Counted from the first letter of the stretch, positions 21,822 through 33,191 are shown. The stretch is 64,000 bases of DNA from Cherax quadricarinatus (GCF_038502225.1 NC_091311.1:33741296-33805295); one strand, 5' to 3'. Notes: generated from the letters alone by a model not told the origin. Translations and numbers: made by a program.

Positions 21822-21935
21822 TGGATCAGTCAGCTGTTGCTGGACCAGTCAGCTGTTGCTGGACCAGTCAGCTGTTGCTGGACCAGTCAGCTGCTGCTGC
21901 ACCACGGTCAGCTGCTGTTGCACCATCAGCTGTCT
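21822..21935. repeat. 19-bp tandem repeat, about 4 units, then GCT-rich tail
   Basis: The unit 'ctgttgctggaccagtcag' is repeated four times with one substitution in the first, then degenerates into CAGCTGCTG-type sequence. It follows a transposase scrap ending 'GLRDL' in a shifted frame. Confidence 0.85.
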
Positions 21936-22089
21936 CTGAACATGACTCGTCCCGAACCTGTCCGTCCAGCCTGAGCGCCTGCCTTGCCGTCATTGTTTAC
22001 AAGCCAGGGTGGCTGGTTGCATGCATACATTTGATACATTTTGTATTATTCCATTATTTATAGTGCTTGTAACTGCTAAATAAGCCACC

Positions 22090-22690
22090 ATGGGCCCAAA
22101 GAAAGCTTCTAGTGCCAACCCTGTGGTAAAAAGGGCGATAAATACTATCGTACCACAGTCAGCTGCTGCTGCTGCACCATCATGGTCAGCTGTTGATGCA
22201 CCCAGCTGCTGCTGCACCATGGTCAGCTGCACCACAGCTGTTGTTGTTGCTGCACCACCATCAGCTGTATTATTCGAAGATGTGGAGACAGTGTTGTTGG
22301 TGTGGCTTAACGTGAAACAATTACCGAGAAACAATTAACCCCGGAGGGTTAGCCACCCAGGATAACCCAAGAAAGTCAGTGCATCATCGAGGACTCTAAC
22401 TTATTTCCATTGGGGTCCTTAATCTTGTCTCCCAGGATGCAACCCACACCAGTCGACTAACACCCAGATGAACAGGGAAAAATGCCTGGAACTAGTGCTC
22501 ATGTTGGTGAATTTAAAGCCAGCAAAGGTTGGTTTGAGAGATTTAAGAATCGTAGTGACATACACAGTGTGATAAGGCCTGTTCTGGAAGAAAATGCCAA
22601 ACAGGACCTACAGTACTCAGGAGGAAAAGGCACTCCCAGGACACAGTGTCTCATCAGTCATTGCTGCATCTTCAATAAAGGTAAGTGTCA
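22090..22690 (+). pseudogene. Second Tigger transposase start and scraps in the composite
   Basis: ATG at 22090 ('gccaccATGG') gives MGPKKASSANPVVKRA, then a GCT-rich tract (22140-22270) and 'FEDVETVLLVWLNVKQL', equivalent to about residues 80-95. A SINE body follows at the same position as in the first half. A later piece (22482-22620) reads 'EFKASKGWFERFKNRSDIHS', then 'EENAKQDLQYSGG', and is joined to the 3' region with 'cttcaataaaggtaagtgtc' at 22670. The catalytic domain is deleted. Confidence 0.8.
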
Positions 22691-22964
22691 TTTATTCTTC
22701 ATTTAGTAGAGTAGTACATGCACAATATATACTGTGCATGTACTACTCTACTATTGTGCACGTATCCTTCTCTTTGTGTGTAGGAAAATGTATATTTCAT
22801 GTGGTAAAAATTTTTTTTTCATACTTTTGGGTGTCTTGCACGGATTAATTTGATTTCCATTATTTCTTATGGGGAAAATCCATTCGCATAACGATAATTT
22901 CACATAACAATGAGCTCTCATGCACGGATTAATATCATTATGCGGGGGTCCACTGTACAGTTAA

Positions 22965-24036
22965 CCCTTTGACTGTTTTCGACGTATAAATACGTCTTAC
23001 GAGCCAATGTTTCTGACGTATATATACTCAATAATTCTAGCGGCTTCAAATCAAGTGGGAGAAAGCTGGTAGGCCCACATGTGAGAGAATGGGTCTGTGT
23101 GGTCAGTGTGCACCACATAAAAAAAATCCTGCAGCACACATTGCGTAATGAGAAAAAAAAAACTGATCGTTTTTTTGGAATAAAACGCCGACTTTGAGGT
23201 GTATTTTCGTATAGTATTTATCGTTGTATTCGCGTTTTCATGGTCTTAGTTGATAAAATGGAAAACATATTACAGAAATAGAGATGATTTTCATTACTTT
23301 TACGATGAAAACGACCTTGAAACTGAGCTCAAAGTAGCGGAAATGTTCGATTTTTACCAATGTTCAAGAGTAAATAAATCACACCACACGTCCAATACAC
23401 GTCAACTGGGGAGTCTAATATTCTTTCACTAGTGCACTGATATTATTTATACCATTTTTACAATAATGCAGTCGTCTGCATAACAGTAAATTTTGTATTT
23501 TTTTGTATGAATAAAAAATCAAAATAGAAAGCAATAATAATATAAGAGGGGCCTAGAGATGTGACTAATAAACAGAGCATATGTTATTTTAGTGCCACGA
23601 ATGTCTACCTTGTTTATTCTGGACCCTATTTTGAAATTGGCATCTTTTTTATTTTGCGTGAAATTGGCCAAATTGCCAATTTCTGACCACCATATTGGGT
23701 AGTCCAAATTAGTAAATGGGAGGTTTCTTGTGCTCAGCTGATAGATAAAATGGAGTTCTAAAGAAATAGCTATGAGTTTGGTCAACTGGAACAATGGAAT
23801 TGGCTGAAAATTGGGCTCAAAGTCGGCGAAATCGCCGATACGCATATGTCGCCGAGACCGCTAACTTCGCGGGAGCATAATTCCACGAGTTTTCGACCAA
23901 ATTTCGAACTTTTGGTGTCATTACCATCGGGAAAAGATTCTCTATCATTTCATAAGAAAAAATAATTTTTTTTTTTTTCAAAAATTGAGCGACATAGAAT
24001 GACAGTTTCAGAGAGGGGCCTGAAACAGTCAAAGGG
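22965..24036 (+). mobile_element. piggyBac-type MITE, complete (1072 bp)
   Basis: TTAA at 22961-22964 and 24037-24040. Ends CCCTTTGACTGTTTTCGAC and ...CCTGAAACAGTCAAAGGG are inverted repeats. It is non-coding. Its left end is practically that of the transposase-bearing copy at 3245, which makes that family the likely source of transposase. Confidence 0.93.
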
Positions 24037-24040
24037 TTAA

Positions 24041-24228
24041 TACCATATGATGCTGCTGATAGGGCAGAGTAACTCAAACTGATGCTGCCTGCATGGTGCA
24101 TTGTTGCCACTAGTATCGTCAAATATTGTACAGCAGTATGTATCAGCCGGCCCAGCCCAGCTGCTAGATGTACGGTCGTAAGTCAAGTGGACGTATGTTG
24201 AGCAGGTCGTAAGTCAGATGGTAGGTGT
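24041..24228. other. Unclassified spacer with MITE-end relic
   Basis: It contains 'tcgtaagtcaagtggacgta' and 'caggtcgtaagtcagatggt', the reverse of the segment near 6050-6115. Otherwise I recognise nothing. Confidence 0.4.
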
Positions 24229-24681
24229 ATATTATAGAACAATAGTAATAATTTTTTGTATTGTGTAAACAAGTTTTGTAAACAATATATTGATAATTAT
24301 GTTTGTGCGCTTATTGTGTTGTATACAACGAGTGTATATATGTACACTGCACCTTACTTTGGTCTCACAGGCCACGTAAGTTATGTGAAAAAATAAAAGT
24401 GAAAAAAAAAAAAACAAGAAACCTTCCAATGCAACTAAACCAAAGTTTATGGGGTGAGCAGCATTCGCCACTGTTGCCATACATGGCTCATTTTCTGACC
24501 ACTTTACTCCTCTATATCTCGGTAAGTATTGATTGCATTTTTTTTTTGGGGGGGTGGGGGGGGCTTAAAATAATCAGAAAATTAATCTTAACATTCTCGT
24601 AAGATTTTTTTTTTTTTTTTTTTTTAATATTCTTTGACACCAGGAGACTCTTCAGGATTTGGGGTTGCGACAGTCAAAGGG
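24229..24681 (+). mobile_element. piggyBac 3' end (no transposase)
   Basis: Matches 4180-4640: 'aaacaagttttgtaaacaat', 'ggtctcacaggccacgtaag' and 'cctctatatctcggtaagta'. It ends ...GGTTGCGACAGTCAAAGGG and TTAA (24682-24685). The left side has no terminus. Confidence 0.8.
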
Positions 24682-24685
24682 TTAA

Positions 24686-25036
24686 AAGATGTTTAAATAT
24701 TTGAGAAAAGTAACTTGTTTTTCTTATAAATGACTGGAAGAAAAGCAGTTTCTAAAACCTTAGGGAATAATATGATCAGACTAGGATTTTAAAGACATTA
24801 AACCTTCACTGAGTACAACTATCAATTAGTAGAGGACTTATATATGATTCAGTCTTATCAAGGAAATTAGTTTAAGAAACATATGAAGAAAAAACACAGC
24901 ACGCTATGTCATAAATTCTACTAAAACATCCATTGCAAGCAGTAATACAGAAATGAACTGTGCTGTTAGTAATGGTACTCAAATTTTGTAGTGCAAGCAG
25001 TACTGAGCAAATAAACAAGTTAAAAAAAAAAGAGTA
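24686..25036. other. Unassigned AT-rich sequence
   Basis: About 350 bp with no open frame, terminal repeat or relation to other parts of the window that I can see. Confidence 0.5.
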
Positions 25037-25913
25037 TACAGTAGGGCACCACTTATACGGCGGGTTAGGTTCCAGGCTGTCGCCGGAAAGCAGACATCGC
25101 CGGAAGGCAGAACGCCATTTTTTTCCATTTATAAATGCATATAAATGCCAGACAAGTTTACACTAAATTATATTAGGTTAGTAATGAACTAGGCATTAAA
25201 AACACACAAAGTAAAATACATTCACAGTAAATTCATTACTTATCTTAAAGTATTTGTAATCTTAATGTAGGGAGAGAGGTGAGTAGTACTTATTTGTAGG
25301 AAGTCAGGTGCAGGTAGCCCAGGTGTAGGTAGCCCTGGCTCCCCGTCTCATACTTAATATACGATATTTAAAACATCCCTGAGAGGTAAAATACACATAT
25401 AGTACACTCATTATTTACCTTAAAATATGTGTAGTCTTAATATAGGAAGAGAGTCGAGTAGTATTTATTTGTAGGAAGTCAGTGTAGGTAGCTGGTAGCT
25501 GCCTGGGCTACACCTACCGGCTACCTACACTGTGGCCCAGAGCCATATTATTAACATCGACATACTGTGTTCACTGAATTTAATAATTTCTAACAACTAC
25601 CTTTAGATGCCATCATAAACGAAGGTAGAATTAATGAATAATTCATGCCGAAAATTGTAAACAAAAGCGGAGTGAGGGAGTGGCTGGGCCAAATGCAGAT
25701 TCATACACGTTTTCTCTGATGGCTGAGCAGAGAAAACATAATGTTGTCCCTCCACCCGGCTACCACACAGCTCCACAAGTATTATCAGAGCACACATAAA
25801 ATATGCAATAAATGCCAGACAACAAGTTTACACTAACTTATATTAAGTTAGCAATAGAAATAAGCATTAAAAACACAATAAAAGGTAAGATACACACAGA
25901 GTACACTTATTAC

Positions 25914-26030
25914 TTACCTTAAAATATTAATATTAATGTGTGAGAATGGCACACCATCATCCTCTAACTTGGCACTTAAAGTAAGAGGCTTATGACTACT
26001 CTTTTTATCACAGCTAACCTTAGACGCCAT
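25914..26030 (-). pseudogene. Short pogo/Tigger-like N-terminal exon relic
   Basis: From ATG at 26030 the minus strand reads 'MASKVSCDKKSSHKPLTLSA' then KLEDDGVPF, 38 codons to a stop. The 'MASKV...KPLTL..KLE' start resembles the beginning of many CENP-B-type HTH transposases (family knowledge). The frame then leaves homology and meets 'attttaaggtaagtaataag', a good 5' splice site, so this may be the remnant of a first exon. Assignment rests on a short stretch. Confidence 0.45.
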
Positions 26031-26427
26031 CGTCAATGAGAGCCAACTAGTTAACGAAAAAGTAAACGAGAGAGAGAATGAGATACAGAGTTGAGACAAT
26101 GTAAGAACACAAACTGAAGAGGTAGTGGGCGATCGATCACAGTGGACCCCCGGTGATATTTTTTCATTCCAGTATGTTCAGGTGCCAGAATAAATGTTCC
26201 CATATATTGTGAATAGATGTCCATTTCAGATCCCAAACATACACGTACAAACGCACTTTAGTTCATAATGTGTCACGTTCATTCATGTACGTTTGTAAGA
26301 GTTTGTAAAACATTTACCTCAATATTTTTTTATTATAATAATAATTACCTCACAATACAAATACTCTTACATTGTGTACAAGTTAGTTCAGAATAAACAA
26401 ACAGCATCACACCATTTTTAGAGTGAA

Positions 26428-26432
26428 TGAAG

Positions 26433-26486
<54 letters not shown>

Positions 26487-26488
26487 AT

Positions 26489-26540
<52 letters not shown>

Positions 26541-26545
26541 AAAAG
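26428..26545. repeat. (AAT)n-(ATT)n palindrome
   Basis: About 15 AAT units are followed by short ATT and AAT blocks and about 15 ATT units, so the two arms are complementary and can form a long hairpin or cruciform. Confidence 0.9.
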
Positions 26546-27143
26546 CACTAAACCCACAAGGGTCGTGAATTGCTATATATAGAGTAAAGGCATACGAAAA
26601 GAATATTTTTCTACAGTTACCCCCCAGTGTTTGACTAGAGAAAACATAATTCTTCCGACACTATCTACACAGCCGCTTTGTAAACAAATCTCATATTTAC
26701 ATCAATTTTTATTCTGTGAGTGTTTGTATCATGTTTATAGGCTATGTAATGGGTTTCATATATAATTTTGAGGAAAATATCACAGATGGATTAATGAAAA
26801 TGCCTATATTGATGTAAAATAAGACATTTAGTGTGCCCAAGAGTGATTATTATTACGTAGTATTGGGGCGTCATGAGTAGAGAGACTTAGCGCACAGTGT
26901 GTAAGTATATTTAGGTACAGGTACACATAAATATAATTATCAGAGTACGTATAAAATATGCAATAACTTTAAAACACTTGAAATTTTGGAAAGTTTCCTG
27001 ACATAATGGATGTGGTCACGGAAAATGTAAACAAACCAGGTGGGGGGCGACGTATTTGAAAGACCGCTTGCCGTATAGCAAATTTTGGTCATAATTTTAC
27101 ATCGCCGTATTAGTGGAACGCCGTAAAGTGGGGCATTACTGTA

Positions 27144-29850
27144 TAAGAGAAATGAGCCAATGCTGTTCGTCAATGCAAACAAAAATAAATAATGAGAGGT
27201 AGTACGATAAGATATTTTTACATTAAGTACTGCACCTGCATAAGGTCATTGCATTATTAAAGTATGGCAGTGGTAGTTATGGATCATGTGTGTTGATGAT
27301 ATAGCACTAATAAACCTACATGTAATATTATTCTACTAAAACAAGTGGAGCATGATACTGTACAATACAGTACTATCAAGTGAAAAAATGACACAATAAT
27401 ATTGGCAAACAGTGTACTATTGTACTGTACTGTACTGTACTGTACTGTACTGTACTGTACTGTACTGTACTATACTGTACCATACCATAGTGAAAGTGGT
27501 ATAATTCTGGAGAACAAGAATGCAAATTATTTTTAATAGAACTAGGCTAAGTTTAAAATACTGCATAAAATATGGGTGGAGCTAACTCCCAAAAAAGAAG
27601 GTGAAATGGATAAAATATAATACAAAATGTGATCCAAAATTTTCAGAGCTCTAGGGGAAAAAATAAACAACCACTTAATTCTTAAAATGGCATTTAATTC
27701 CCTATGAAATTAGTCCTGTCTGGACTGGTACACATATCACAGCATTTATTCCACTTCTGGAAGACATGATGCTCATCTTTACATACACAGCCAAAGATAC
27801 CCCTCAGAGCATCATTCAGGGCAGCAATGTATGCAAACTGAATAGTACCCTTAAGCTGGATTTTGAATCAAGGAAAAGAAAACTATACCCTATCAACAAA
27901 AATATATTCCACTTACTAAGACACCACTCACTGATGGCTGCATTGAGTCTATCAGTAAAAAAGGCAACCACTTGGTATAAATCTTGAACTGTATACAATC
28001 AATACAAAATCAGTCCTATACTTAACTATGCCTTATACTTTTACTCTCTGAAATGTCACTGGTAGTAACAGTGATCATGACAAATATGGCATCATTTATG
28101 ATTTTGTTCATCAGGCTAAGGGACTCCAATGTTATTTTTTTTCTTTTTAACTCCAGTGATACTTAACAGTTCATGAATATTTTAAACCACTTGGCATTTT
28201 TCTCTTTGTTACATAACTGCAAAATTATTACACACAATTTCACAAATGGTTGATAATTTTCATACTTGAGTCATTCTATATTTTATACAGACACCTGATA
28301 TTACAAAAGAAAATGCTTATGTGTGCAAGTCCAAATACTGTTCTAGCTTATACCTATATCTAAAATGCTGCACATGATTATGGGCTTTTTTGAATTTACA
28401 TTTACAAATTTGTAAACCAATATTTCAACCAAATGTACAATACTTTAAGAAAATACAATCTATTTATTTATATGTATTGTTATGAACTGACCTGAGGTAT
28501 TTGGCTTTGTGTGAAGCTCATGTCTACAAATCAACTACTCAGGAAGACACTGGTGCAAAGTTTTTTCTCCTTTTAGACATGATCTAAGAGATTTGTCAGC
28601 AAAATACAATTGGTTGAAATATAATACACATAAAAGTACTGTAATACAAAATATAATGATACAAAAAATTATATTTCGAGTACACATAAGACTGTGCAGA
28701 AAGGGTACAGTGTACAGTACACTTTTTAAGATGAAGGTTTTAAGCAGCTTTACATGAAGAGTGTAAAATTTTTGAGAATATGACTAAAGCACCATACTTG
28801 ATCCTGTTTGCAATTAGTGATCAAAAATAGTGAGAATGGCAAGAAGGAAAAATTAAATGTATCAAGAGTGAAGGTAATAATGAATGGGCAGCAGAGAGCA
28901 GCATATGCTTGTGGAAATTGGGAGTGTTTTTCAGTGCAAAAAAGCCAAACAAAACTAAACCTGAAATGTAATTTCAAAAATTATTTTCCTATTCTGGAGC
29001 CCCCAGTTGGCATATGCCATAACAGTTTTTGTCCTAATGCTCATCTCTCCTAGTCTCAATAAAATTTAGACTCTAGATGCCCAAATAAACTGTAGGGACC
29101 CTCTGCCCACTGGTCATTAATTTTTTGTGGTGGTATGTAGGCCCCAGATATGGCCTGCATGGCCCCACCCTGATTTCCTTACTCATGTATATTTCTTCAG
29201 CAGATGCTGTGCTTCACTGGGCCCAAGAGTCCTCTAGTTATTTTTAAGATTTGTGGCTATCCTTATTGCTCACAGGATGAGATGATCTCTTGGCAACATT
29301 GAGTTTCACCCCTTATTACTCTGTGGGCTATGAACAGCCATTTGTGTGTACTGTACCTCCATCAAAATGACCCAGTGACCATCAAGTTTGTACAGGCCAT
29401 AGGCCCCAATATTTGGCAGAGGGTCAATGGGGCCTAACTCCTCTGGACCTTGGAGATTCTCCTGGGATGAGCCCTAGTCACTTGTGTATTTACTTTGTGG
29501 CACAGTTTCCAGCTGGCATCTTTACTGCTGAACAAGAGGTTACTGTACCAAGCAGGTACTGCATATCACTGGATGTTGTTCACTGCTGCACCTGCCAGCC
29601 CCAGCCTTGAATGCCCTGTGCCTGAGGAGAGTATGAGCTTAGATGCTCTCTAGGGCCACCACATTTTAGAGCACCCTCTTTCCACTTCTAGTCTTCCCAT
29701 GGAAAGGGAACCAAGACATACTGATGGAAGCTAAAGATGAAAATGAGACACTGTACACAGTTTCAACAAAAGATGTTATCTTGGCTCTGGAGGCCTGAAA
29801 TAGGTGAAACTGGTGAATAAATTAAGAGGCAAGACCAGGAGTTATGATGC
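27144..29850. other. Unique-looking sequence, no gene supported
   Basis: About 2.7 kb without recognisable transposon ends. It holds a (TACTG)n pentanucleotide at 27421-27475. The only open frames are under about 80 codons with no family resemblance. The stretch 29050-29800 is less AT-rich and reads like old coding or UTR DNA with many stops, but I cannot assign it. Confidence 0.45.
27421..27475. repeat. (TACTG)n pentanucleotide repeat
   Basis: About eleven units, perfect apart from one TACTATAC variant near the right end. Confidence 0.9.
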
Positions 29851-29859
29851 AATCTACAC

Positions 29860-30300
29860 AAACATAACTTGACGAGTACCTGGTGAGAACTAGCTGGCTG
29901 ATCAGAGACTTGCAGAAGGTAGTGATCCAGGTGCCTATGGCATCCTTGCCTCTCACTGGAAATATTTTACACTTCCTTGCATGCCTCTCCAGTAAGGTGT
30001 TATGGCAGTGTGTAGCCTGGGATCTGATCCTCAAGTAATTTCTGTACACCAGTATAAAAGAATCTTCCTCTTGATTGCAGAGAGAGTACATTCCAAGTGC
30101 TTCAAGGCAATTCCAGTAGGGTGGCTGTTTTATTGATTCTGTGTGAGCAGTAAACAACCCCTGCATATTTTCTAGCACTGATATCTCTTCAACTTTGAAA
30201 AGTAATGTGAGCACAGAACAATATTCTAGATGTAAAAGAGCAAGTGATTTGAATACTACAGTCCTGATACAGTACTATCATTACCTTGGATATCTTTGAT
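29860..30300 (-). pseudogene. Old LINE family A-like RT C-terminus
   Basis: The minus strand reads 'LFKVEEISVLENMQGLFTAH', then 'YWNCLEALGMYSLCNQEED' and 'ILVYRNYLRI', line for line with the 'FKAGEIADLENVQRTFTARI', 'YWERLRFLNLYSLEHRRER' segment of the LINE at 826-3033. It is strongly diverged with stops upstream. A matching upstream piece is at 31512-31860, so this older LINE was split by the pair of insertions between them. Confidence 0.7.
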
Positions 30301-30307
30301 GAGTTTT

Positions 30308-30727
30308 GAGAGTCTTACTATTCACAAAGCCCAGCCATGGGCCAGGCTTGTCTGGTGCTAACCTGATCAACCAGGCTGTTGCTGCCAGAGGCCCACTGCC
30401 CCACATATCCATCACAGCCTGGACAATCCAGCACTTGGCAAAGATACGTGTAAAGTTTTCTTTTGAAGACTTCTACACTTGCACCAATAATGCTTCTTAA
30501 ATCTTCTGGTAAGATGTTGAATAGCCTGGGGCCATGAATGCTGATAAAGCGTTCCCTTATTGCACCCACCACACTCCTGCTTTTCACTGGGTTTATTTTG
30601 CACTTCCTCCCATATCTCTAGATCTAGATTTGGGACCAGACCCTTGAGCACATTCCAGGAATATATTATCATGTATTGCTCTCTCCTCTGCCCCAGTGAG
30701 TACATGTTCAAGACTTTAAGGCACTGG
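30308..30727 (-). pseudogene. LINE family A-like RT C-terminus, second copy
   Basis: Starts at 'LNMYSLGQRREQYMIIYSWN' (complement near 30710) and, after a shift near 30590, gives 'SIHGPRLFNILPEDLRSIIG' and 'CPGCDGYVGQWASGSNSLVD' to a stop near 30318. It lies head to head with the plus-strand copy at 30728, both beginning at nearly the same RT codon. Confidence 0.75.
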
Positions 30728-31200
30728 AGCGCTTGAGGTTTCTAAACCTGTATTCCCTGGAACGCAGGAGGGAGAGATACATGATTATATACACCTGGAA
30801 AATCCTAGAGGGACTAGTACCGAACTTGCACACGAAAATCACTCACTACGAAAGCAAAAGACTTGGCAGACGATGCACCATCCCCCCAATGAAAAGCAGG
30901 GGTGTCACTAGCACGTTAAGAGACCATACAATAAGTGTCAGGGGCCCGAGACTGTTCAACTGCCTCCCAGCACACATAAGGGGGATTACCAACAGACCCC
31001 TGGCAGTCTTCAAGCTGGCACTGGACAAGCACCTAAAGTCAGTTCCTGATCAGCCGGGCTGTGGCTCGTATGTTGGTTTGCGTGCAGCCAGCAGCAACAG
31101 CCTGGTTGATCAGGTGCTGATCCACCAGGAGGCCTGGTCACAGACCGGGCCGCGGGGGCGTTGACCCCCGAAACTCTCTCCAGGTAAACTCCAGGTAAAC
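30728..31200 (+). pseudogene. LINE family A RT C-terminus, well-preserved copy
   Basis: An open frame begins with 'ERLRFLNLYSLERRRERYM', continues through 'WKILEGLVPNLHTKITHYES', 'RGVTSTLRDHTISVRGPRL' and 'CGSYVGLRAASSNSLVDQVL', and stops at 31162-31164. The 3' UTR has the 'ggtaaactccaggtaaac' end. The first supported codon is a matter of truncation, not a true start. This copy defines the uninterrupted target site of the SINE in the LINE at 826-3033. Confidence 0.85.
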
Positions 31201-31223
31201 CCCCAGTAATTTAAATGTTTTAA

Positions 31224-31507
31224 CCCTTAAATGATCCAGACGTATATATACACTCTCTCGCATAGCGCCCCAAACATATACATACGTTTCCTTTGTCATT
31301 CATTCAACATTGCCACGATAAGCCTGAGTCACCTAGACATGAGAGAATGGGTGTGCGCACTCACTGTGTGCCAAATGAAAAAATTGGGGACGCCTGGGTA
31401 CCATATACTCTTTTTTCCTGTTAAAAAAAAAAAAAAAAAAAAAAAATCTCAAAAAATTAGGGGCCCTACGCGAGAGAACGTATATATACGTTTGGACTGT
31501 TTAAGGG
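31224..31507. mobile_element. Short piggyBac-type MITE (284 bp)
   Basis: TTAA at 31220-31223 and 31508-31511. Ends CCCTTAAATGATCCAGACG and the complement CCCTTAAACAGTCCAAACG both lead into GTATATATAC. It is a third terminal-repeat subfamily, compact and with an (A)n stretch inside (31424-31446). Confidence 0.88.
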
Positions 31508-31511
31508 TTAA

Positions 31512-31860
31512 TGGCTAAGTGTGTGTCATAAATGATCTCTGTATTTGTTCAAACTAAGATATTTCTCCTGCCTTGAAGAGTATTATTATTTTTTTTTCAA
31601 GATAATCATTACCCACTCTCATTTTCCAGGCCTTTGTTGTAATGTTTACCTTGCAGTATGTATTCCCTAAATAATAGGCCATCTGACATTATTCCTAAGT
31701 CTTTCACATGTTTAATATCCTATGTTTATTTTGAGTTCTTATTTTTTCCATATATAACTAGTATTTGGAATATGTCAACACAGAACATCATGTTACTGTC
31801 TTTTTCCCACCGAAAGACATTGTTCATATCTATTTGTAATTTTTCTGTTGTCTTTTAGCC
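31512..31860 (-). pseudogene. Old LINE family A-like fragment (upstream part)
   Basis: The minus strand contains 'HVKDLGI' then MSD and upstream 'FRWEKDSNMMF', parallel to 'NVKDLGVIMSEDLTF' and 'FQWAAENNMKF' of the LINE at 826-3033. Stops and shifts are frequent. It pairs with 29860-30300 as one broken element. Confidence 0.55.
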
Positions 31861-32077
31861 CTTGTGCTGTCTGCCATGGAAACTACATCATTGAGGCCAG
31901 TCCCTGATGTAATTCTACATCATGAGCTCAGCTCACTCAGGTAAGCTGTGAGTGTAAATTTTGGGCTAGATATGAGAGAATGGCTCTTTGTGGTGAGTGT
32001 GCACTGTATAAAAAAAAAATCCTGCCCACACAGTATGTGATGGGAAAAATAAAACTGACCGTATGTATGGTTTACAA
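31861..32077 (+). mobile_element. Left-end relic of a CCCTTTCAGGG-subfamily MITE
   Basis: 'gagctcagctcactcaggta', 'gagagaatggctct' and 'aaaaatcctgcccacacagt' parallel 11085-11200. It stops at the TA before the Tigger at 32080. Confidence 0.5.
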
Positions 32078-32079
32078 TA

Positions 32080-33191
32080 CAGTGGGACCCCGGATTTCAT
32101 CCAGTGCAGATATGTGAAGTAAAAGGACACAAGTGCAACTAATGTGACATTTTATTGTGGCAACGTTTCGGTAATGGCTTGATAAAGCTCCTGGAGAGCG
32201 AAACGTTGCCACAATAAAATGTCACATTAGTTGCACTTGTGTCCTTTCACTTCACATATTGTTGGTAATTCTACCAACTTTATTACAGTGCGGATATGTT
32301 ACATAGCACATAAACATGCCTTTGTTACTCATTCACTACGAGTGTCCCTCTAGTCTTAATGCCACAGTAATAATACTAATACTGTACATAATAATCACTC
32401 ATGGGCACATTAAATGTCTTATTTTAGGTTAATATAGACATTTTCATTAATCCAACTATGATATTGTCTTCAAAATTATATAAGAAATGCTATGGATGTG
32501 TGCTAGCCAGGCAGAGGGAAAACATTACATTTTCTCTGGTCCAGCATCGGAGAAAATTTGTACGAGTCTGCGCTGGCCCAGTCACTGCTCTTAATACATA
32601 ACACTTTTGTTTACAATTCTCGGCATGAATTATTCATTACTTCTCCCTTTGTTTATGATGGCATCTAAAGGTAGCTGTTAGAAATGATTAAACTCAAATA
32701 TAGTATGTCGATGGTAATAGCATGGCTATGGGCCACATTAAAAATTGTATATCTAGGATGTGGAAGAGTTGGTGGAGAAATATCACTAACAAAGCTGTTG
32801 AAAGCCGTGTCCTAGTGCCAGTAAAAGACAAAGGGAAGTAACCCCAGATAGGGCTTTGATACCTGAAGTCCTTATGGAGGGGGATTCCCCTTCAAAACAA
32901 TAACCTCTCCTCCCTCTCCCCTCCTCGTCATCTTCCATACGCCAATAAGTCTCTTCAATAAAGGTAAATGTGATTTAAATGTTCATTTATCCATTAAAAT
33001 TAGTCATTTATATTTAAGTCTCATTGTTTTTTGTATGTAAAACTATAGTTATTTTCCATAAAATGTATTTTTTGTTAATATTAATTGGATTTACATTATT
33101 TCATATGGGAAATATTACTTCGGTTTTCATCCATTTCAGATTTCGACCAACCTTCTGGAACGAATTAAGGACAAAAACCAGGGTTCCACTT
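32080..33191 (+). mobile_element. Tigger-like remnant with inserted Penelope-type inverted repeat
   Basis: Left end CAGTGGGACCCCGG after TA; right end ...ACCAGGGTTCCACT. Near 32760-32905 it keeps the last part of a transposase gene ('gtggaagagttggtggagaa', 'aagggaagtaaccccagata', 'atggagggggattccccttc') with stops, then 'cttcaataaaggtaaatgtg' at 32953. An inverted-repeat module occupies about 32100-32290. Confidence 0.65.
32100..32290. repeat. Penelope-type inverted-repeat module
   Basis: 'gtgcaactaatgtgacattt' and its complement flank a core 'ggcaacgtttcgg...gagagcgaaacgttgcc'. The core has a short stem GCTC/GAGC followed by CGAAACG, resembling half of a hammerhead ribozyme. Two other modules in the window (54445-54515 with 56405-56500, and 55157-55290) share the CGAAACGT core. 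Confidence 0.55.

Larger units (their letters stand above)
20689..22955 (+). mobile_element. Composite Tigger with CTG tracts, SINE and internal duplication
   Basis: Ends CAGTGGACCCCCGCATACCG (20689) and ...CATTATGCGGGGGTCCACTG (22955), with TA at 20687-20688 and 22956-22957. Inside are two successive leader-plus-ATG starts (20957 and 22090). Each is followed by a GCT-rich tract, a transposase scrap, a SINE body (21596-21745; 22335-22475) and the same downstream transposase segment ('EFKASKGWFERF'). The second half lacks its own left terminus, so this is one element with an internal partial duplication. Confidence 0.8.
25039..27141 (-). mobile_element. CAGTAGGGC-ended pogo-like element (2.1 kb)
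   Basis: Left end CAGTAGGGCACCACTTATAC and right end complement CAGTAATGCCCCACTTTACG, flanked by TA (25037-25038, 27142-27143). The interior has three variants of a module ending 'cttaccttaaaatatt' (25250, 25420, 25915). On the minus strand this reads '...attttaaggtaagtaat', a splice-donor-like site. It contains an (AAT)n(ATT)n palindrome at 26428-26545. Confidence 0.75.

Noticed and set aside
26428..26545. Possible CRISPR-like or inverted regulatory array
   Set aside because: It is a simple AAT/ATT microsatellite palindrome without spacers; CRISPR is not expected in animal DNA.
29413..29610. Possible host exon (65 codons, less AT-rich)
   Set aside because: No domain, splice pair or conserved pattern could be recognised; stops flank it and old LINE scraps follow nearby.
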